This document shows positions 48,610 to 63,041 of a DNA stretch of 64,000 nucleotides, one piece after another (positions within the stretch are counted from its first letter, which is position 1; every line of letters starts with the position of its first letter). The translations under genes and the position numbers were made by a program. The notes below the pieces were generated by a model. It made no database searches. It had not been told where the DNA came from and worked only from the letters and a program-made list of their open reading frames with translations. The stretch is from Pseudomonas ceruminis (GTDB lineage Bacteria; Pseudomonadota; Gammaproteobacteria; Pseudomonadales; Pseudomonadaceae): assembly GCF_021602025.1 (NCBI RefSeq), contig NZ_BQHW01000008.1:62001-126000 (forward strand). Direction: 5' to 3'.

Positions 48610-49050
48610 TCAGTCGCGTAGCAGGGCAAGGCTGTGCAGCGGGCCGGCCAGGTAGTCGTCGAGGCAGCGTGGCACCAGTTCGCTGCGCCAGCGCGAGGGC
48701 TCGGCCAGCAGTTCCTCGCGGGTCAGCCAGACGGCGCGGACGATGTCGCTGTCCAGGGCCAGATCGTCGTGATGGCGCACGGGGCGTGCGGCGAAGCAGA
48801 TGCGCTGGTAGGTCACACCATTGCTGGGCGCCGTGTACAGGTAAATACCGACCACGCCGGTGAGCTCGACTTCCCAGGCCGTTTCTTCCAGGGTTTCGCG
48901 CAGGGCGGCCTGGGGCAGGGTCTCGAAAGGTTCCAGGTGGCCAGCAGGTTGGTTGAAGACGTGCTGGCCGGCCTTGAATTCTTCGACGAAAAGGAATTTG
49001 CCCTGGTCTTCGACGACGGTGGCGACGGTGATATGGGGTTGCCAGGTCAT
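48610..49050 (-). CDS. nudJ: Nudix hydrolase NudJ-like
   Basis: This 146-residue protein has the Nudix box GHLEPFETLPQAALRETLEETAWEV (full GX5EX7REUXEEXGU except Ala for the final Gly). WQPHITVATVVEDQGKFLFVEE and FNQPAGHLE are typical of phosphatase NudJ, which acts on thiamine pyrophosphate and other pyrophosphates. The ATG at 49050 has AAGGA upstream. It heads the nudJ-mnmA-hflD-purB order conserved in gammaproteobacteria. Confidence 0.88.
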   Translation of the reverse strand: MTWQPHITVATVVEDQGKFLFVEEFKAGQHVFNQPAGHLEPFETLPQAALRETLEETAWEVELTGVVGIYLYTAPSNGVTYQRICFAARPVRHHDDLALDSDIVRAVWLTREELLAEPSRWRSELVPRCLDDYLAGPLHSLALLRD

Positions 49051-49100
49051 AGGCCTGTCCTTCAATCGCTGGGGCTGCGTAGCAGCGCCGATTCCCAGAA

Positions 49101-49135
49101 AGCACAAACCCCGGTGCGTGGCCGGGGTTTGTGCT
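49101..49135 (-). terminator. Terminator of the monomeric idh gene
   Basis: A perfect 14-bp stem (49101-49114 with 49122-49135) and 7-nt loop are followed on the - strand by TTTCTG, 17 nt past the idh stop. Confidence 0.75.
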
Positions 49136-49152
49136 GTTACTTCAAGCGAACC

Positions 49153-53094
<3,942 letters not shown>

Positions 53095-53104
53095 GGCAAA
53101 GGAA

Positions 53105-53136
53105 AACCGGTCGTCCTGTTACAAGGGCGACCGGTT
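53105..53136. terminator. Bidirectional terminator between icd and cspD
   Basis: Arms 53105-53117 and 53124-53136 form 13 pairs including one G-U, with a 6-nt loop. The genes on both sides end towards it. Confidence 0.7.
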
Positions 53137-53162
53137 GTTCGGGTGCCGGCAGATGGCAGGGT

Positions 53163-53417
53163 TCAGACTTCAGCGGTGCTGGTTGGGTGCGAGACTCCGG
53201 TCGAGGTGTTGGCGGTAGCATTGGTGATTTCGGTCGCGTGCAGGCCCTTGGGGCCCTGGACGATCTCGAAGGTCACAGCTTGTCCGGCCTTGAGGGTCTT
53301 GTAACCGTCCATTTTGATCGCCGAGTAGTGGGCGAACAGATCGTCGGTTTTGCCGTCTTCATTGATGAATCCGTAGCCCTTGCCATTGTTGAACCACTTG
53401 ACTTTACCGCTTGCCAT
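53163..53417 (-). CDS. cspD: Cold-shock-domain protein CspD-like
   Basis: The protein has 84 residues. A cold-shock domain fills residues 1-67, with RNP motifs KGYGFI and DLFAHYSAI, followed by a Thr/Ser-rich tail (NATANTSTGVSHPTSTAEV). In E. coli CspD inhibits replication in stationary phase. The name here rests mainly on the conserved cspD-clpS-clpA order. The ATG at 53417 has AGGG-type sites. The leader carries a small 6-bp hairpin (53439-53454). Confidence 0.9.
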   Translation of the reverse strand: MASGKVKWFNNGKGYGFINEDGKTDDLFAHYSAIKMDGYKTLKAGQAVTFEIVQGPKGLHATEITNATANTSTGVSHPTSTAEV

Positions 53418-53646
53418 CCCTATGTCCCTCTGCAAAGGACTCCATCACTGGAGTATCATCCACTTCATCCGCATACGAACCTGCGAAAAATCTGGTTGAC
53501 TGCGCGGATCTTTATCGACCACGGTGGGTTCTTATTGGTTGTAACACCGTTTTGCCGATAGTCAAGGTCAGCCGGCGCCCGCGCCAGTAGGCGCCTATGC
53601 GGTCAACCCACAACCTTAACCTGTCGCTCATGATGAAATTCTTTCC

Positions 53647-54009
53647 ATGCATGCACGTAGTGAGATTCGACTAACATTCAATCAGGATCGCCCGCAATCG
53701 AATGAGGACGATGGCTCAGGTCTTGCGGTTCAGGAAGCCAAGCCGATCCTGCAGGCGCCACCGATGTACAAGGTGGTTTTGTTCAACGATGACTACACGC
53801 CAATGGATTTCGTCGTCGAAGTGCTCGAGACGTTCTTCAGTCTGAACCGCGAGCTGGCGACCAAGATCATGCTGACCGTCCATACCGAGGGGCGGGCAGT
53901 GTGCGGATTGTTTACCCGTGACATCGCCGAAACAAAGGCCATGCAGGTCAACCAATACGCCAGGGAAAGCCAGCATCCGCTACTCTGTGAAATCGAGAAG
54001 GACGGTTAA
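53647..54009 (+). CDS. clpS: ClpS adaptor for N-degron substrates
   Basis: The protein has 120 residues. About 35 flexible N-terminal residues precede the core [21 protein letters not shown], which contains the ND and the Met-containing pocket that binds N-terminal Leu, Phe, Trp and Tyr. [19 protein letters not shown] is also conserved. It delivers such proteins to ClpAP. It is 30 nt upstream of clpA on the same strand. Confidence 0.96.
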   Translation: MHARSEIRLTFNQDRPQSNEDDGSGLAVQEAKPILQAPPMYKVVLFNDDYTPMDFVVEVLETFFSLNRELATKIMLTVHTEGRAVCGLFTRDIAETKAMQVNQYARESQHPLLCEIEKDG

Positions 54010-54039
54010 TCGCCGACCACTTGGGTATGAGGTGAAGCT

Positions 54040-56310
54040 ATGTTAAACCGCGAGCTCGAAGTCACCCTCAATCTTGCCTTCAAGGAGGCCCGTTCGAAGC
54101 GTCATGAGTTCATGACCGTCGAACATCTGCTGCTGGCACTCCTTGACAATGAGGCTGCCGCGACCGTTCTGCGCGCCTGTGGCGCCAATCTCGACAAACT
54201 CAAGCACGACCTGCAAGAGTTCATCGATTCCACCACCCCCCTGATTCCGGTCAACGACGAAGACCGCGAAACCCAGCCGACCCTAGGCTTCCAGCGTGTG
54301 CTGCAGCGTGCCGTGTTCCACGTGCAAAGCTCCGGCAAACGTGAAGTGACCGGTGCCAATGTGCTGGTGGCGATCTTCAGCGAACAGGAAAGCCAGGCCG
54401 TGTTCCTGCTCAAGCAGCAAAGCGTGGCCCGTATCGACGTGGTCAACTACATTGCCCACGGCATTTCCAAGGTGCCAGGGCATGGTTCGCATGCCGAAAG
54501 CGACCAGGAAATGCAGGATGAGGAGGGTGGCGAGACCGCTTCCTCGAGCAATCCGCTGGATGCTTATGCCAGCAACCTGAACGAACTGGCCCGCGCCGGG
54601 CGGATCGACCCGCTGGTAGGGCGGGAGCAGGAGGTCGAGCGCGTTGCGCAGATCCTCGCTCGCCGGCGTAAGAACAACCCGTTGCTGGTGGGTGAGGCGG
54701 GTGTCGGCAAGACCGCCATCGCCGAGGGCCTGGCCAAGCGCATCGTTGATGGCCAAGTGCCTGACCTGCTGGCGCAAAGCGTGGTGTACTCCCTGGACCT
54801 TGGCGCGCTGCTGGCCGGCACCAAGTACCGCGGCGACTTCGAAAAACGTTTCAAGGCATTGCTTGGCGAGCTGCGCAAGCGCCCGCAGGCGATCCTGTTC
54901 ATTGATGAAATCCATACCATCATCGGTGCCGGTGCGGCGTCGGGTGGGGTGATGGACGCGTCCAATCTGCTCAAGCCGTTGCTGTCGTCCGGCGAGATTC
55001 GCTGCATCGGCTCAACGACCTTCCAGGAGTTTCGCGGTATCTTCGAAAAAGACCGTGCCCTGGCGCGGCGCTTCCAGAAGGTCGACGTCAGCGAGCCCTC
55101 GGTGGAAGACACTGTGGGCATCCTGCGCGGCCTCAAGGGGCGTTTCGAGAGCCACCACAACATCGAGTACAGCGACGAGGCGCTGCGCGCCGCGGCCGAG
55201 CTGGCCTCGCGCTATATCAATGACCGCCACATGCCGGACAAGGCCATCGACGTTATCGACGAGGCCGGTGCTTACCAGCGCCTGCAGCCGGAGGCCAACC
55301 GGGTCAAGCGGATTGACGTGCCACAGGTCGAGGACATCGTCGCCAAGATTGCGCGGATTCCGCCTAAGCACGTCACCAGTTCCGACAAGGAACTGCTGCG
55401 CAACCTGGAGCGTGACCTGAAGCTGACCGTGTTCGGCCAGGACCAGGCCATCGATTCGCTGGCCACTGCGATCAAGCTGTCCCGCGCAGGCCTCAAGGCG
55501 CCGGATAAGCCCGTCGGTTCGTTCCTGTTCGCCGGCCCTACCGGGGTGGGCAAGACCGAGGCTGCACGGCAGCTGGCCAAGGCGCTGGGTGTTGAGCTGG
55601 TGCGTTTCGACATGTCCGAGTACATGGAGCGGCACACGGTATCGCGCCTGATTGGTGCGCCTCCTGGCTACGTCGGGTTCGACCAGGGCGGCCTGTTGAC
55701 CGAGGCCATCACCAAGCAGCCGCATTGCGTGTTACTGCTCGACGAAATCGAGAAGGCCCACCCAGAAGTCTTCAACCTGCTGCTGCAGGTGATGGACCAC
55801 GGTACGTTGACTGACAACAACGGGCGCAAGGCCGATTTCCGTAACGTGATCCTGATCATGACCACCAACGCGGGTGCTGAAACCGCAGCGCGGGCGTCGA
55901 TCGGCTTCACTCATCAGGACCATGCGTCCGATGCCATGGAAGTCATTCGCAAGAGCTTCACGCCGGAGTTCCGCAACCGCCTGGATACCATCATCCAGTT
56001 CGGTCGCCTGAGCCACGAGACGATCAAGAGCATCGTCGACAAGTTCCTCATCGAGCTGCAGGCCCAGTTGGAAGACAAGCGTGTGCTGCTGGAAGTCAGC
56101 GATGCCGCTCGCGGCTGGCTGGCGGCGTCCGGCTACGATGTGCAGATGGGTGCTCGGCCGATGGCACGGCTTATCCAGGACAAGATCAAGCGGCCTTTGG
56201 CCGAGGAGATCCTGTTTGGCGAGCTGGCCGAGCATGGCGGTGTGGTACACATCGACCTGCGCGATGGCGAACTGGTGTTCGACTTCGAGACCACGGCTGA
56301 GGTTGCGTGA
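54040..56310 (+). CDS. clpA: ATP-dependent Clp protease ATP-binding subunit ClpA
   Basis: This 756-residue AAA+ unfoldase has an N-terminal Clp repeat domain (to about 145), D1 with Walker A GEAGVGKT (K224) and Walker B AILFIDEIHT, D2 with Walker A GPTGVGKTE (K505), and the C-terminal sensor-2 segment GARPMARLI. With ClpP it degrades proteins delivered by ClpS. GAGGTG precedes the ATG. It ends before a strong terminator. Confidence 0.97.
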   Translation: MLNRELEVTLNLAFKEARSKRHEFMTVEHLLLALLDNEAAATVLRACGANLDKLKHDLQEFIDSTTPLIPVNDEDRETQPTLGFQRVLQRAVFHVQSSGKREVTGANVLVAIFSEQESQAVFLLKQQSVARIDVVNYIAHGISKVPGHGSHAESDQEMQDEEGGETASSSNPLDAYASNLNELARAGRIDPLVGREQEVERVAQILARRRKNNPLLVGEAGVGKTAIAEGLAKRIVDGQVPDLLAQSVVYSLDLGALLAGTKYRGDFEKRFKALLGELRKRPQAILFIDEIHTIIGAGAASGGVMDASNLLKPLLSSGEIRCIGSTTFQEFRGIFEKDRALARRFQKVDVSEPSVEDTVGILRGLKGRFESHHNIEYSDEALRAAAELASRYINDRHMPDKAIDVIDEAGAYQRLQPEANRVKRIDVPQVEDIVAKIARIPPKHVTSSDKELLRNLERDLKLTVFGQDQAIDSLATAIKLSRAGLKAPDKPVGSFLFAGPTGVGKTEAARQLAKALGVELVRFDMSEYMERHTVSRLIGAPPGYVGFDQGGLLTEAITKQPHCVLLLDEIEKAHPEVFNLLLQVMDHGTLTDNNGRKADFRNVILIMTTNAGAETAARASIGFTHQDHASDAMEVIRKSFTPEFRNRLDTIIQFGRLSHETIKSIVDKFLIELQAQLEDKRVLLEVSDAARGWLAASGYDVQMGARPMARLIQDKIKRPLAEEILFGELAEHGGVVHIDLRDGELVFDFETTAEVA

Positions 56311-56355
56311 CATAAGGGCCGCTTTGCGGCCCAGTCGCCGACAAATTGCCCCCAC

Positions 56356-56385
56356 AAAAAAGCCCGGCACATGGCCGGGCTTTTT
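56356..56385. terminator. Strong bidirectional terminator between clpA and infA
   Basis: AAAAAGCCCGGC (starting 56356) pairs over 12 bp with GCCGGGCTTTTT (to 56385), with a 5-nt loop. A and T runs give intrinsic termination in both directions. Confidence 0.9.
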
Positions 56386-56397
56386 CATGGCTGGAGC

Positions 56398-56616
56398 TTA
56401 GCGCGCACGGTAAGTGATGCGGCCTTTGCTCAGGTCGTATGGCGTCAGTTCGACGCGGACCTTGTCGCCAGTGAGAATACGGATGTAGTTCTTGCGCATC
56501 TTTCCGGAGATGTGCGCGGTTACGACGTGCCCGTTTTCCAACTCCACGCGGAACATGGTGTTGGGCAGGGTGTCGACGACAGTACCTTCCATTTCGAAGC
56601 TGTCTTCTTTCGACAT
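56398..56616 (-). CDS. infA: Translation initiation factor IF-1
   Basis: This 72-residue S1-fold protein has the full family length: [45 protein letters not shown], ending GRITYRAR. It occupies the ribosomal A-site region during initiation. The ATG at 56616 has GAGGG upstream. An 18-residue extension was rejected. Confidence 0.97.
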
Positions 56617-56718
56617 GCAGTTGAGCCCTCGGTGTCCAGTGTTGGCCCGACGCATAACCGCACCGGGCAAAAAAGTGGCGTGGATTATGCCGGAAAATAG
56701 TGTTTCAAGCCAATGCTT

Positions 56719-57426
56719 TCAGTTGAGGGTAACCCAGCGCTGGTTGATCAGCAGTTCGATGGGGCGGTACTGCGTCTTGTAGTTCATCTTCTTGCAGTTC
56801 TTTATCCAGTAACCGAGGTAGACCGCTTCCAGGTCTTGGCGCAAGGCCTCGGTAATCTGCCAGAGGATGGCAAAACGCCCCAGGCTGCGACGCTCTTCGT
56901 CTGGCTCGTAGAAGGTGTAGACCGCTGACAGGCCATTGGGTAGCAAATCGCAGACCGCCACCGCGAGCAGGCGGCCCGCCAGGCGAAACTCATAGAACCA
57001 GCAGAACGGCAGGTCGCGCACCAGAAAGGTGGAGAACTGATCGCGGCTGGGTGGGTACATGTCGCCATCGGCGTGGCGGGTTTCGATGTAGCGCCGGTAC
57101 AGGTCGAAGTATTCTTCCTTGAAGGCCGGGCGCGCCGCTGTCACCGTGAGGTCGGCATTGCGTTTGAGGATGCGGCGCTGTTGGCGGTTGGGGATGAAGC
57201 GCGCAGCGGGGATGCGGGCGGGCACGCAGGCATTGCAGTTCTGGCAATGTGGGCGGTACAGATGGTCACCACTGCGCCGAAAGCCCATTTCCGAAAGGTC
57301 GGCGTACACATGCACGTCCATCGGCTGGCTGGGGTCGAGGAACAGCGTGGTCGCCTGCTCGTCCGGCAGGTAGCTGCAGGAGTGGGGCTGAGTGGCATAA
57401 AACTTCAAACGCGCCAACTCTGTCAT
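56719..57426 (-). CDS. bpt: Aspartate/glutamate leucyl- (or arginyl-) tRNA-protein transferase
   Basis: This 235-residue protein adds a destabilising residue to proteins with N-terminal Asp or Glu. It shows the transferase N-terminal Cys-containing motif (HSCSYLPD and [13 protein letters not shown]) and the C-terminal domain with [15 protein letters not shown]. Bacterial members of this length are usually Bpt leucyltransferases even when annotated as arginyltransferase. AGGGG precedes the ATG. Next gene on the strand is infA. Confidence 0.92.
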   Translation of the reverse strand: MTELARLKFYATQPHSCSYLPDEQATTLFLDPSQPMDVHVYADLSEMGFRRSGDHLYRPHCQNCNACVPARIPAARFIPNRQQRRILKRNADLTVTAARPAFKEEYFDLYRRYIETRHADGDMYPPSRDQFSTFLVRDLPFCWFYEFRLAGRLLAVAVCDLLPNGLSAVYTFYEPDEERRSLGRFAILWQITEALRQDLEAVYLGYWIKNCKKMNYKTQYRPIELLINQRWVTLN

Positions 57427-57482
57427 GATCGACCCCTTGGGTGAGACTTTGCTTTAAGTGTAAGCCAGCTGGCAAAACTCGC

Positions 57483-58163
57483 CTAGGTCAGCCAGGTGGC
57501 GTTGTTGGGCTGTTCGAGGTAGCGGGCGAGGTAGTCGGCAAAGCTGGCGCGGCTGATGGCGCGGGCGCCCAGGCTGTGCAGGTGGTGCGTAGGCATCTGG
57601 CAGTCGATCAGCACGAAGCCTGCCTGGCGCAGGTGGTTGACCAGGGTCACGAAGCCTACCTTCGAGGCGTTGTCGGCGCGGCTGAACATCGATTCGCCAA
57701 AAAACAGCCGGCCCATGGCCAGGCCGTACAGGCCCCCGACCAGTTCGCCATCGTGGCGCACCTCCACTGAATGGGCGATGCCGCGCCGGTGCAACTCGCA
57801 GTAGGCATCGCGCATGGTATCGGTGATCCAGGTGCCGTCGGCATAGTCACGCGGAGCCGCGCAAGCGGTAATCACGGCCGGGAAGTCGGTGTCGAAGCTG
57901 ACCTGGTAGCGGCCCTGGCGCATCAGCTTGGCCAGCGAGCGTGAAACATGCAGCTCGTCCGGGAACAGCACGGTGCGGGGATCGGGCGACCACCAGAGGA
58001 TCGGTTGGCCGTCCTGGTACCAGGGGAAGCAGCCGTGGCGATAGGCCTGTACCAGGCGCTCAGGGCTCAGGTCGCCACCGGCAGCCAGCAGGCCGTTGGG
58101 GTCATGCAGGGCTTTTTCCAGGGGTGGGAAGGTCAGCGAGTCGCGGGTCAGCCAGGTGAGCAT
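57483..58163 (-). CDS. aat: Leucyl/phenylalanyl-tRNA-protein transferase
   Basis: This 226-residue protein transfers Leu or Phe to N-terminal Lys or Arg, making ClpS substrates. [38 protein letters not shown] and [13 protein letters not shown] are typical, as is the core [31 protein letters not shown]. The ribosome site is weak. It lies 56 nt upstream of bpt on the same strand. Confidence 0.96.
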   Translation of the reverse strand: MLTWLTRDSLTFPPLEKALHDPNGLLAAGGDLSPERLVQAYRHGCFPWYQDGQPILWWSPDPRTVLFPDELHVSRSLAKLMRQGRYQVSFDTDFPAVITACAAPRDYADGTWITDTMRDAYCELHRRGIAHSVEVRHDGELVGGLYGLAMGRLFFGESMFSRADNASKVGFVTLVNHLRQAGFVLIDCQMPTHHLHSLGARAISRASFADYLARYLEQPNNATWLT

Positions 58164-58563
58164 GGTCTATCGTGCGGTGGGGGAGGGGAGAGGGCAGCAT
58201 GGCGTGGGTTAAATGCAGGGTCAATCTCTTTGGCCGCCAACGCAGCACTGCAACCTTGTATGTCAGCTTGCCGGTGGGCAGGGCCAGGCGGGCAAAGCGA
58301 AGGGCAATTTCGTACACATTCATTAGCCATTCGGCACCATCCAGCACATTTGCTGTCACACCTGTGCAAAAACACAGCATAAGCCTTTGTCACAAAAGAA
58401 AATGCGTGCTCAAATTGCACCATACGAAAGTCGCCCCCAGCCAAGCTCCATACGGCGTGCCGCCATGGCGGCTGGCGGGCAGTAATGTTAAAAGTAGTGG
58501 TTCATTGGCCCGACACCGGCCGATCACTACTGGACGCGCAGCACGCGCAGGAATAGACGCGTT
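58164..58563. other. 400-nt divergent region between aat and ftsK
   Basis: No protein-coding frame here is convincing. It holds a candidate ftsK promoter (TTGTCA 58387-58392, 17 nt, TCAAAT 58410-58415) and a perfect GCCGCCATGGCGGC palindrome at 58459-58472. No LexA-type site was recognised. Confidence 0.45.
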
Positions 58564-61017
58564 TTGAAGAAATCCACCGCAACTCCAGCTCCTTTGCCTG
58601 TGCCCCTGTGGCGGCAGCAGCTGCATTACCGCCTCAAGGAAGGTGCGTTGATCGCTGTCGGCGCCCTGTGCCTGTACTTGTGGATGGCACTGCTGACCTA
58701 CGACACCTCCGACCCAGGCTTCAGCCACACCAGCAACGTCGACCAGGTGCAGAACGCCGCCGGGCGCGCGGGTGCGTACTTTGCCGACATCCTGTTCATG
58801 GTGCTCGGTTACTTCGCCTATATCTTCCCGCTGTTGTTGGCGATCAAGACCTGGCAGATCTTCCGTGAGCGCCACCAGCCCTGGCAGTGGAGTGGCTGGC
58901 TGTTCTCCTGGCGCCTGATCGGCCTGGTGTTCCTGGTGCTGTCGGGCGCTGCGTTGGCGCATATCCATTTCCATCCGCCGGCAAGCCTGCCGTTTTCTGC
59001 GGGCGGGGCCTTGGGCGAGAGCCTCGGCGACCTGGCGCGCAACCTGCTGAACGTGCAGGGCAGCACGCTGATGTTCATCGCCCTGTTCCTCTTCGGCCTC
59101 ACCGTGTTCACCGACTTGTCGTGGTTCAAGGTGATGGACATGACCGGCAAGATCACACTCGACCTGTTCGAGCTGGTGCAGGGCGCGGCCAACCGCTGGT
59201 GGGAAGCGCGCAATGAGCGCAAGCGCCTGGTGGCGCAGCTGCGCGAGGTGGACGAGCCGGCATTCGACGCAGCGCCCGTGACTGCCGAAAAGCGCGAGCC
59301 GGCCAAGCCGCAACTGCGCGAGCGCATCGTCGAGCGCGACGAAACACCAGCCCGGCCTGCTGCACCGCGTGAGCCGGTGGTACCCCGCGAGCCGGTGGTG
59401 CCCCGTGAGCAACCCGTGGCCCCGGTAATCATGCCGCCGGCGGCGCCGGCCAAGGCGCCGGAGGCGAGCAAGCGGGTGATGAAGGAAAAGCAGGCGCCAC
59501 TGTTCGTCGATAGCGCCGTGGAAGGCACTCTGCCGTCGATTTCCATCCTCGACCCGGCCGAGCAGAAGAAGATCGAGTACTCGCCGGAATCCCTGGCCGG
59601 CGTTGGCCAACTGTTGGAAATCAAACTCAAGGAATTCGGCGTCGAGGTTTCGGTGGACTCAATTCACCCAGGCCCGGTGATTACCCGCTACGAAATCCAG
59701 CCTGCGGCCGGAGTCAAGGTCAGCCGTATCGCCAACCTGGCCAAGGACCTTGCCCGTTCGCTCGCGGTGACCAGCGTGCGGGTGGTCGAGGTCATTCCTG
59801 GCAAGACCACCGTGGGTATCGAGATCCCCAACGAAAACCGGCAGATGGTGCGTTTCTCCGAGGTGCTGTCGACGCCGCAGTACGACGAGCAGAAGTCGCC
59901 GGTTACCCTGGCCCTTGGCCATGACATCGGCGGCAAGCCGGTGATCACCGACCTGGCCAAGATGCCGCACCTGCTGGTGGCCGGTACCACGGGCTCGGGT
60001 AAGTCGGTGGGTGTGAACGCGATGATCCTGTCGATCCTGTTCAAGTCCGGCCCGGAAGACGCGCGACTGATCATGATCGACCCGAAAATGCTCGAATTGT
60101 CGATCTACGAAGGCATTCCGCACCTGCTGTGCCCGGTGGTCACTGACATGAAGGATGCTGCCAACGCGCTGCGTTGGAGCGTGGCCGAGATGGAGCGGCG
60201 CTACAAGCTGATGGCCGCCATGGGCGTGCGCAACCTGGCGGGCTTCAACCGCAAGATCAAGGATGCCCAGGAAGCCGGCGAGATCATCCACGATCCGCTG
60301 TACCGCCGCGAGAGCATGGATGACGAGCCGCCTGCGCTGAAAACCCTGCCTACCATCGTGGTGGTGGTCGATGAATTTGCCGATATGATGATGATCGTCG
60401 GCAAAAAGGTCGAAGAGCTGATTGCCCGTATCGCCCAGAAGGCACGGGCCGCCGGTATTCACCTGATCCTCGCTACCCAGCGCCCATCGGTGGATGTGAT
60501 CACCGGCCTGATCAAGGCCAACATCCCGACCCGCATGGCATTCCAGGTATCGAGCAAGATCGACTCGCGCACCATCATCGACCAGGGAGGCGCCGAGCAG
60601 TTGCTTGGCCATGGTGACATGCTGTACATGCCGCCGGGTACCAGCCTGCCGATCCGCGTCCACGGCGCATTCGTTTCCGACGATGAAGTGCACCGGGTGG
60701 TTGAAGCCTGGAAGCTGCGCGGTGCGCCAGACTACAACGATGACATCCTCAACGGCGTCGAAGAGGCCGGCAGCGGCTTCGAGGGCGGCGGCGGCGGTGG
60801 CGACGAGGATTCGGAAAGCGACGCCCTGTATGATGAGGCGGTGCAATTCGTGCTGGAAAGCCGCCGTGCGTCGATTTCGGCCGTGCAGCGCAAGCTGAAG
60901 ATCGGCTACAACCGCGCCGCTCGCATGATCGAGGCGATGGAGATGGCCGGCGTGGTTACCCCAATGAACAGCAACGGCTCCCGGGAAGTGATTGCCCCAG
61001 GCGGCCCACGCGACTGA
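58564..61017 (+). CDS. ftsK: DNA translocase FtsK
   Basis: The protein has 817 residues. Four transmembrane helices (about residues 25-190) anchor it at the septum. A Glu/Pro/Arg-rich linker (190-320, with tandem REPVVP units) leads to the RecA-like motor with Walker A GTTGSGKS (K480) and Walker [12 protein letters not shown]. The C-terminal gamma winged helix ([28 protein letters not shown]) reads KOPS-type sequences. The start is a TTG at 58564 with AGGA 11 nt upstream; no ATG fits the conserved N-terminus. It moves chromosome termini and activates XerCD. Confidence 0.94.
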   Translation: MKKSTATPAPLPVPLWRQQLHYRLKEGALIAVGALCLYLWMALLTYDTSDPGFSHTSNVDQVQNAAGRAGAYFADILFMVLGYFAYIFPLLLAIKTWQIFRERHQPWQWSGWLFSWRLIGLVFLVLSGAALAHIHFHPPASLPFSAGGALGESLGDLARNLLNVQGSTLMFIALFLFGLTVFTDLSWFKVMDMTGKITLDLFELVQGAANRWWEARNERKRLVAQLREVDEPAFDAAPVTAEKREPAKPQLRERIVERDETPARPAAPREPVVPREPVVPREQPVAPVIMPPAAPAKAPEASKRVMKEKQAPLFVDSAVEGTLPSISILDPAEQKKIEYSPESLAGVGQLLEIKLKEFGVEVSVDSIHPGPVITRYEIQPAAGVKVSRIANLAKDLARSLAVTSVRVVEVIPGKTTVGIEIPNENRQMVRFSEVLSTPQYDEQKSPVTLALGHDIGGKPVITDLAKMPHLLVAGTTGSGKSVGVNAMILSILFKSGPEDARLIMIDPKMLELSIYEGIPHLLCPVVTDMKDAANALRWSVAEMERRYKLMAAMGVRNLAGFNRKIKDAQEAGEIIHDPLYRRESMDDEPPALKTLPTIVVVVDEFADMMMIVGKKVEELIARIAQKARAAGIHLILATQRPSVDVITGLIKANIPTRMAFQVSSKIDSRTIIDQGGAEQLLGHGDMLYMPPGTSLPIRVHGAFVSDDEVHRVVEAWKLRGAPDYNDDILNGVEEAGSGFEGGGGGGDEDSESDALYDEAVQFVLESRRASISAVQRKLKIGYNRAARMIEAMEMAGVVTPMNSNGSREVIAPGGPRD

Positions 61018-61027
61018 TCAACACCTC

Positions 61028-61059
61028 GCCGGGTGCCAACGGTGGCGCCCGGCTTCTTC
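61028..61059 (+). terminator. Hairpin terminator after ftsK
   Basis: Arms 61028-61037 and 61044-61053 pair over 10 bp with one G-U and a 6-nt loop, followed by TTCTTC. It lies 10 nt past the ftsK stop and 21 nt before lolA, so lolA expression may depend on readthrough or a close promoter. Confidence 0.55.
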
Positions 61060-61079
61060 AATGCACAAAGAGGATTAAC

Positions 61080-61703
61080 ATGCGCGCGATTCGCATGCTG
61101 TTGGTTTCTGCCCTGACCCTGGGTGCCATGTCGGCCAATGCCGGCGAACAGGACGTACAACGCCTGACCCAGTTGCTGGAGAAGTCGCAGACGATCGAGG
61201 CCAACTTCTCCCAGTTGACCCTGGACGCCGGCGGTACCAGCCTGCAGGAAACGTCTGGCAAGATGACGGTCAAACGCCCTGGCCTGTTTTACTGGCACAC
61301 CAATGCCCCGCAGGAGCAGGTGGTGGTTTCCGACGGCAAGAACGTCACGTTGTGGGACCCTGACCTGGAGCAGGCGACCATCAAGAAGCTCGACGTACGC
61401 CTGAACCAGACCCCGGCACTGCTGCTGTCTGGTGACGTGTCGAAGATCAGCCAGAGCTTCGACATCACCTCCAAGGAGCAGGGTGACGTGATGGACTTCA
61501 CCCTCAAGCCCAAGACCAAGGACACCTTGTTCGACTCGCTGCGTGTGTCGTTCCGCAAAGGCCTGATCAATGACATGCAACTGATCGACAGCGTTGGTCA
61601 GCGCACCAACATCCTGTTCAACGGCGTCAAAGCCAACCAGACGGTACCGGACAGCACGTTCAAGTTCGACATCCCCAAAGGCGCGGACGTCATCAAGGAG
61701 TAA
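61080..61703 (+). CDS. lolA: Outer-membrane lipoprotein carrier LolA
   Basis: This 207-residue periplasmic chaperone ferries lipoproteins from LolCDE to LolB. The signal peptide ([21 protein letters not shown]) is followed by the half-barrel with [24 protein letters not shown] and a C-terminal [14 protein letters not shown], all typical. GAGGA lies 6 nt before the ATG. rarA starts 12 nt downstream. Confidence 0.95.
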   Translation: MRAIRMLLVSALTLGAMSANAGEQDVQRLTQLLEKSQTIEANFSQLTLDAGGTSLQETSGKMTVKRPGLFYWHTNAPQEQVVVSDGKNVTLWDPDLEQATIKKLDVRLNQTPALLLSGDVSKISQSFDITSKEQGDVMDFTLKPKTKDTLFDSLRVSFRKGLINDMQLIDSVGQRTNILFNGVKANQTVPDSTFKFDIPKGADVIKE

Positions 61704-61715
61704 GCAGAGCTCACC

Positions 61716-63041
61716 ATGGACCTGTTTCGAAGCGAACCTGTTGCCCAGCCCCTGGCCGCCCGACTGCGCCCGTCCAACCTGGACGAGTATGTTGGCCAGG
61801 AGCACCTGCTGGCGCGCGGCAAACCGCTGCGTGAGGCGCTGGAGCAGGGTGCGCTGCATTCGATGATTTTCTGGGGGCCGCCGGGCGTGGGCAAAACCAC
61901 GCTTGCGCGGCTGCTGGCGCAGTTTTGCGATGCACATTTCGAAACGGTGTCGGCGGTACTGGCCGGGGTCAAAGAGATCCGCCAGGCCGTCGAAGTGGCC
62001 AAGCAGCAGGCCGGCCAGTACGGCCGCCGCACCATCCTGTTCGTCGACGAGGTGCACCGCTTCAACAAGTCTCAGCAGGATGCCTTCCTGCCCTTCGTCG
62101 AGGACGGTACGCTGATCTTCATCGGCGCCACCACTGAAAACCCGTCTTTCGAGCTGAACAACGCCTTGCTCTCAAGGGCGCGGGTGTATGTGCTCAAGAG
62201 CCTCGACGAGCCGGCGCTGCGCAAGCTGGTGGACCGTGCGCTGACCGAAGAGCGCGGCTTGGGCAAGCGCAACCTGAGCGTGGGCGACGATGCTTTCAAG
62301 ATGCTCATGGCTGCCGCCGACGGCGACGGCCGGCGCATGCTCAACTTCCTCGAAAATGCCTCGGACCTCGCTGAAGATGGCGGCGAGATCGGCGTCGATT
62401 TGTTGCAAAGCCTGCTCGGCGACAGCCGTCGGCGCTTCGACAAGGGCGGCGAGGCCTTTTACGACCAGATTTCCGCCTTGCACAAATCGGTGCGTGGCTC
62501 CAACCCAGATGCGGCGCTGTACTGGTTTGCGCGCATGCTCGACGGCGGCTGCGACCCGCTTTACATCGCCCGCCGCGTGGTGCGCATGGCCAGCGAGGAT
62601 ATCGGCAACGCCGACCCACGTGCGCTGAGCCTGTGCCTGGCGGCCTGGGATGTGCAGGAGCGCCTGGGCAGCCCTGAAGGCGAGTTGGCGGTGGCCCAGG
62701 CCATCACCTACATCGCCTGCGCGCCCAAGAGCAATGCCGTGTACATGGGGTTCAAGACGGCCCTGCGCGAGGCCGCCGAGCATGGGTCGCTGGAAGTGCC
62801 ACTGCACCTGCGCAATGCCCCGACCAAGCTGATGAAGCAACTCGGCTACGGCGAGGAGTATCGCTATGCCCACGACGAGCCCGATGCCTATGCCGCCGGC
62901 GAAGACTACTTCCCCGAGCAGCTCGAGCCGCGTCAGTACTACCAGCCCGTGCCCCGTGGCCTGGAGCTGAAGATCGGCGAAAAACTGCGCCACCTGGCCG
63001 ACCTCGACCGCACCAGCCCCCGTCAGCGGAGAAAGCCGTGA
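61716..63041 (+). CDS. rarA: Replication-associated recombination protein A (RarA/MgsA)
   Basis: This 441-residue AAA+ ATPase acts at stalled replication forks. [17 protein letters not shown], Walker [10 protein letters not shown] (K60), Walker [13 protein letters not shown] and sensor [13 protein letters not shown] are all present, with the MgsA C-terminal tetramerisation region ([22 protein letters not shown]). Its TGA overlaps the crcB GTG. Confidence 0.96.
   Translation: MDLFRSEPVAQPLAARLRPSNLDEYVGQEHLLARGKPLREALEQGALHSMIFWGPPGVGKTTLARLLAQFCDAHFETVSAVLAGVKEIRQAVEVAKQQAGQYGRRTILFVDEVHRFNKSQQDAFLPFVEDGTLIFIGATTENPSFELNNALLSRARVYVLKSLDEPALRKLVDRALTEERGLGKRNLSVGDDAFKMLMAAADGDGRRMLNFLENASDLAEDGGEIGVDLLQSLLGDSRRRFDKGGEAFYDQISALHKSVRGSNPDAALYWFARMLDGGCDPLYIARRVVRMASEDIGNADPRALSLCLAAWDVQERLGSPEGELAVAQAITYIACAPKSNAVYMGFKTALREAAEHGSLEVPLHLRNAPTKLMKQLGYGEEYRYAHDEPDAYAAGEDYFPEQLEPRQYYQPVPRGLELKIGEKLRHLADLDRTSPRQRRKP

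Noticed and set aside
62980-63040. Search for a fluoride riboswitch before crcB
   Set aside because: The upstream sequence is the coding end of rarA and I saw no recognisable riboswitch fold there.
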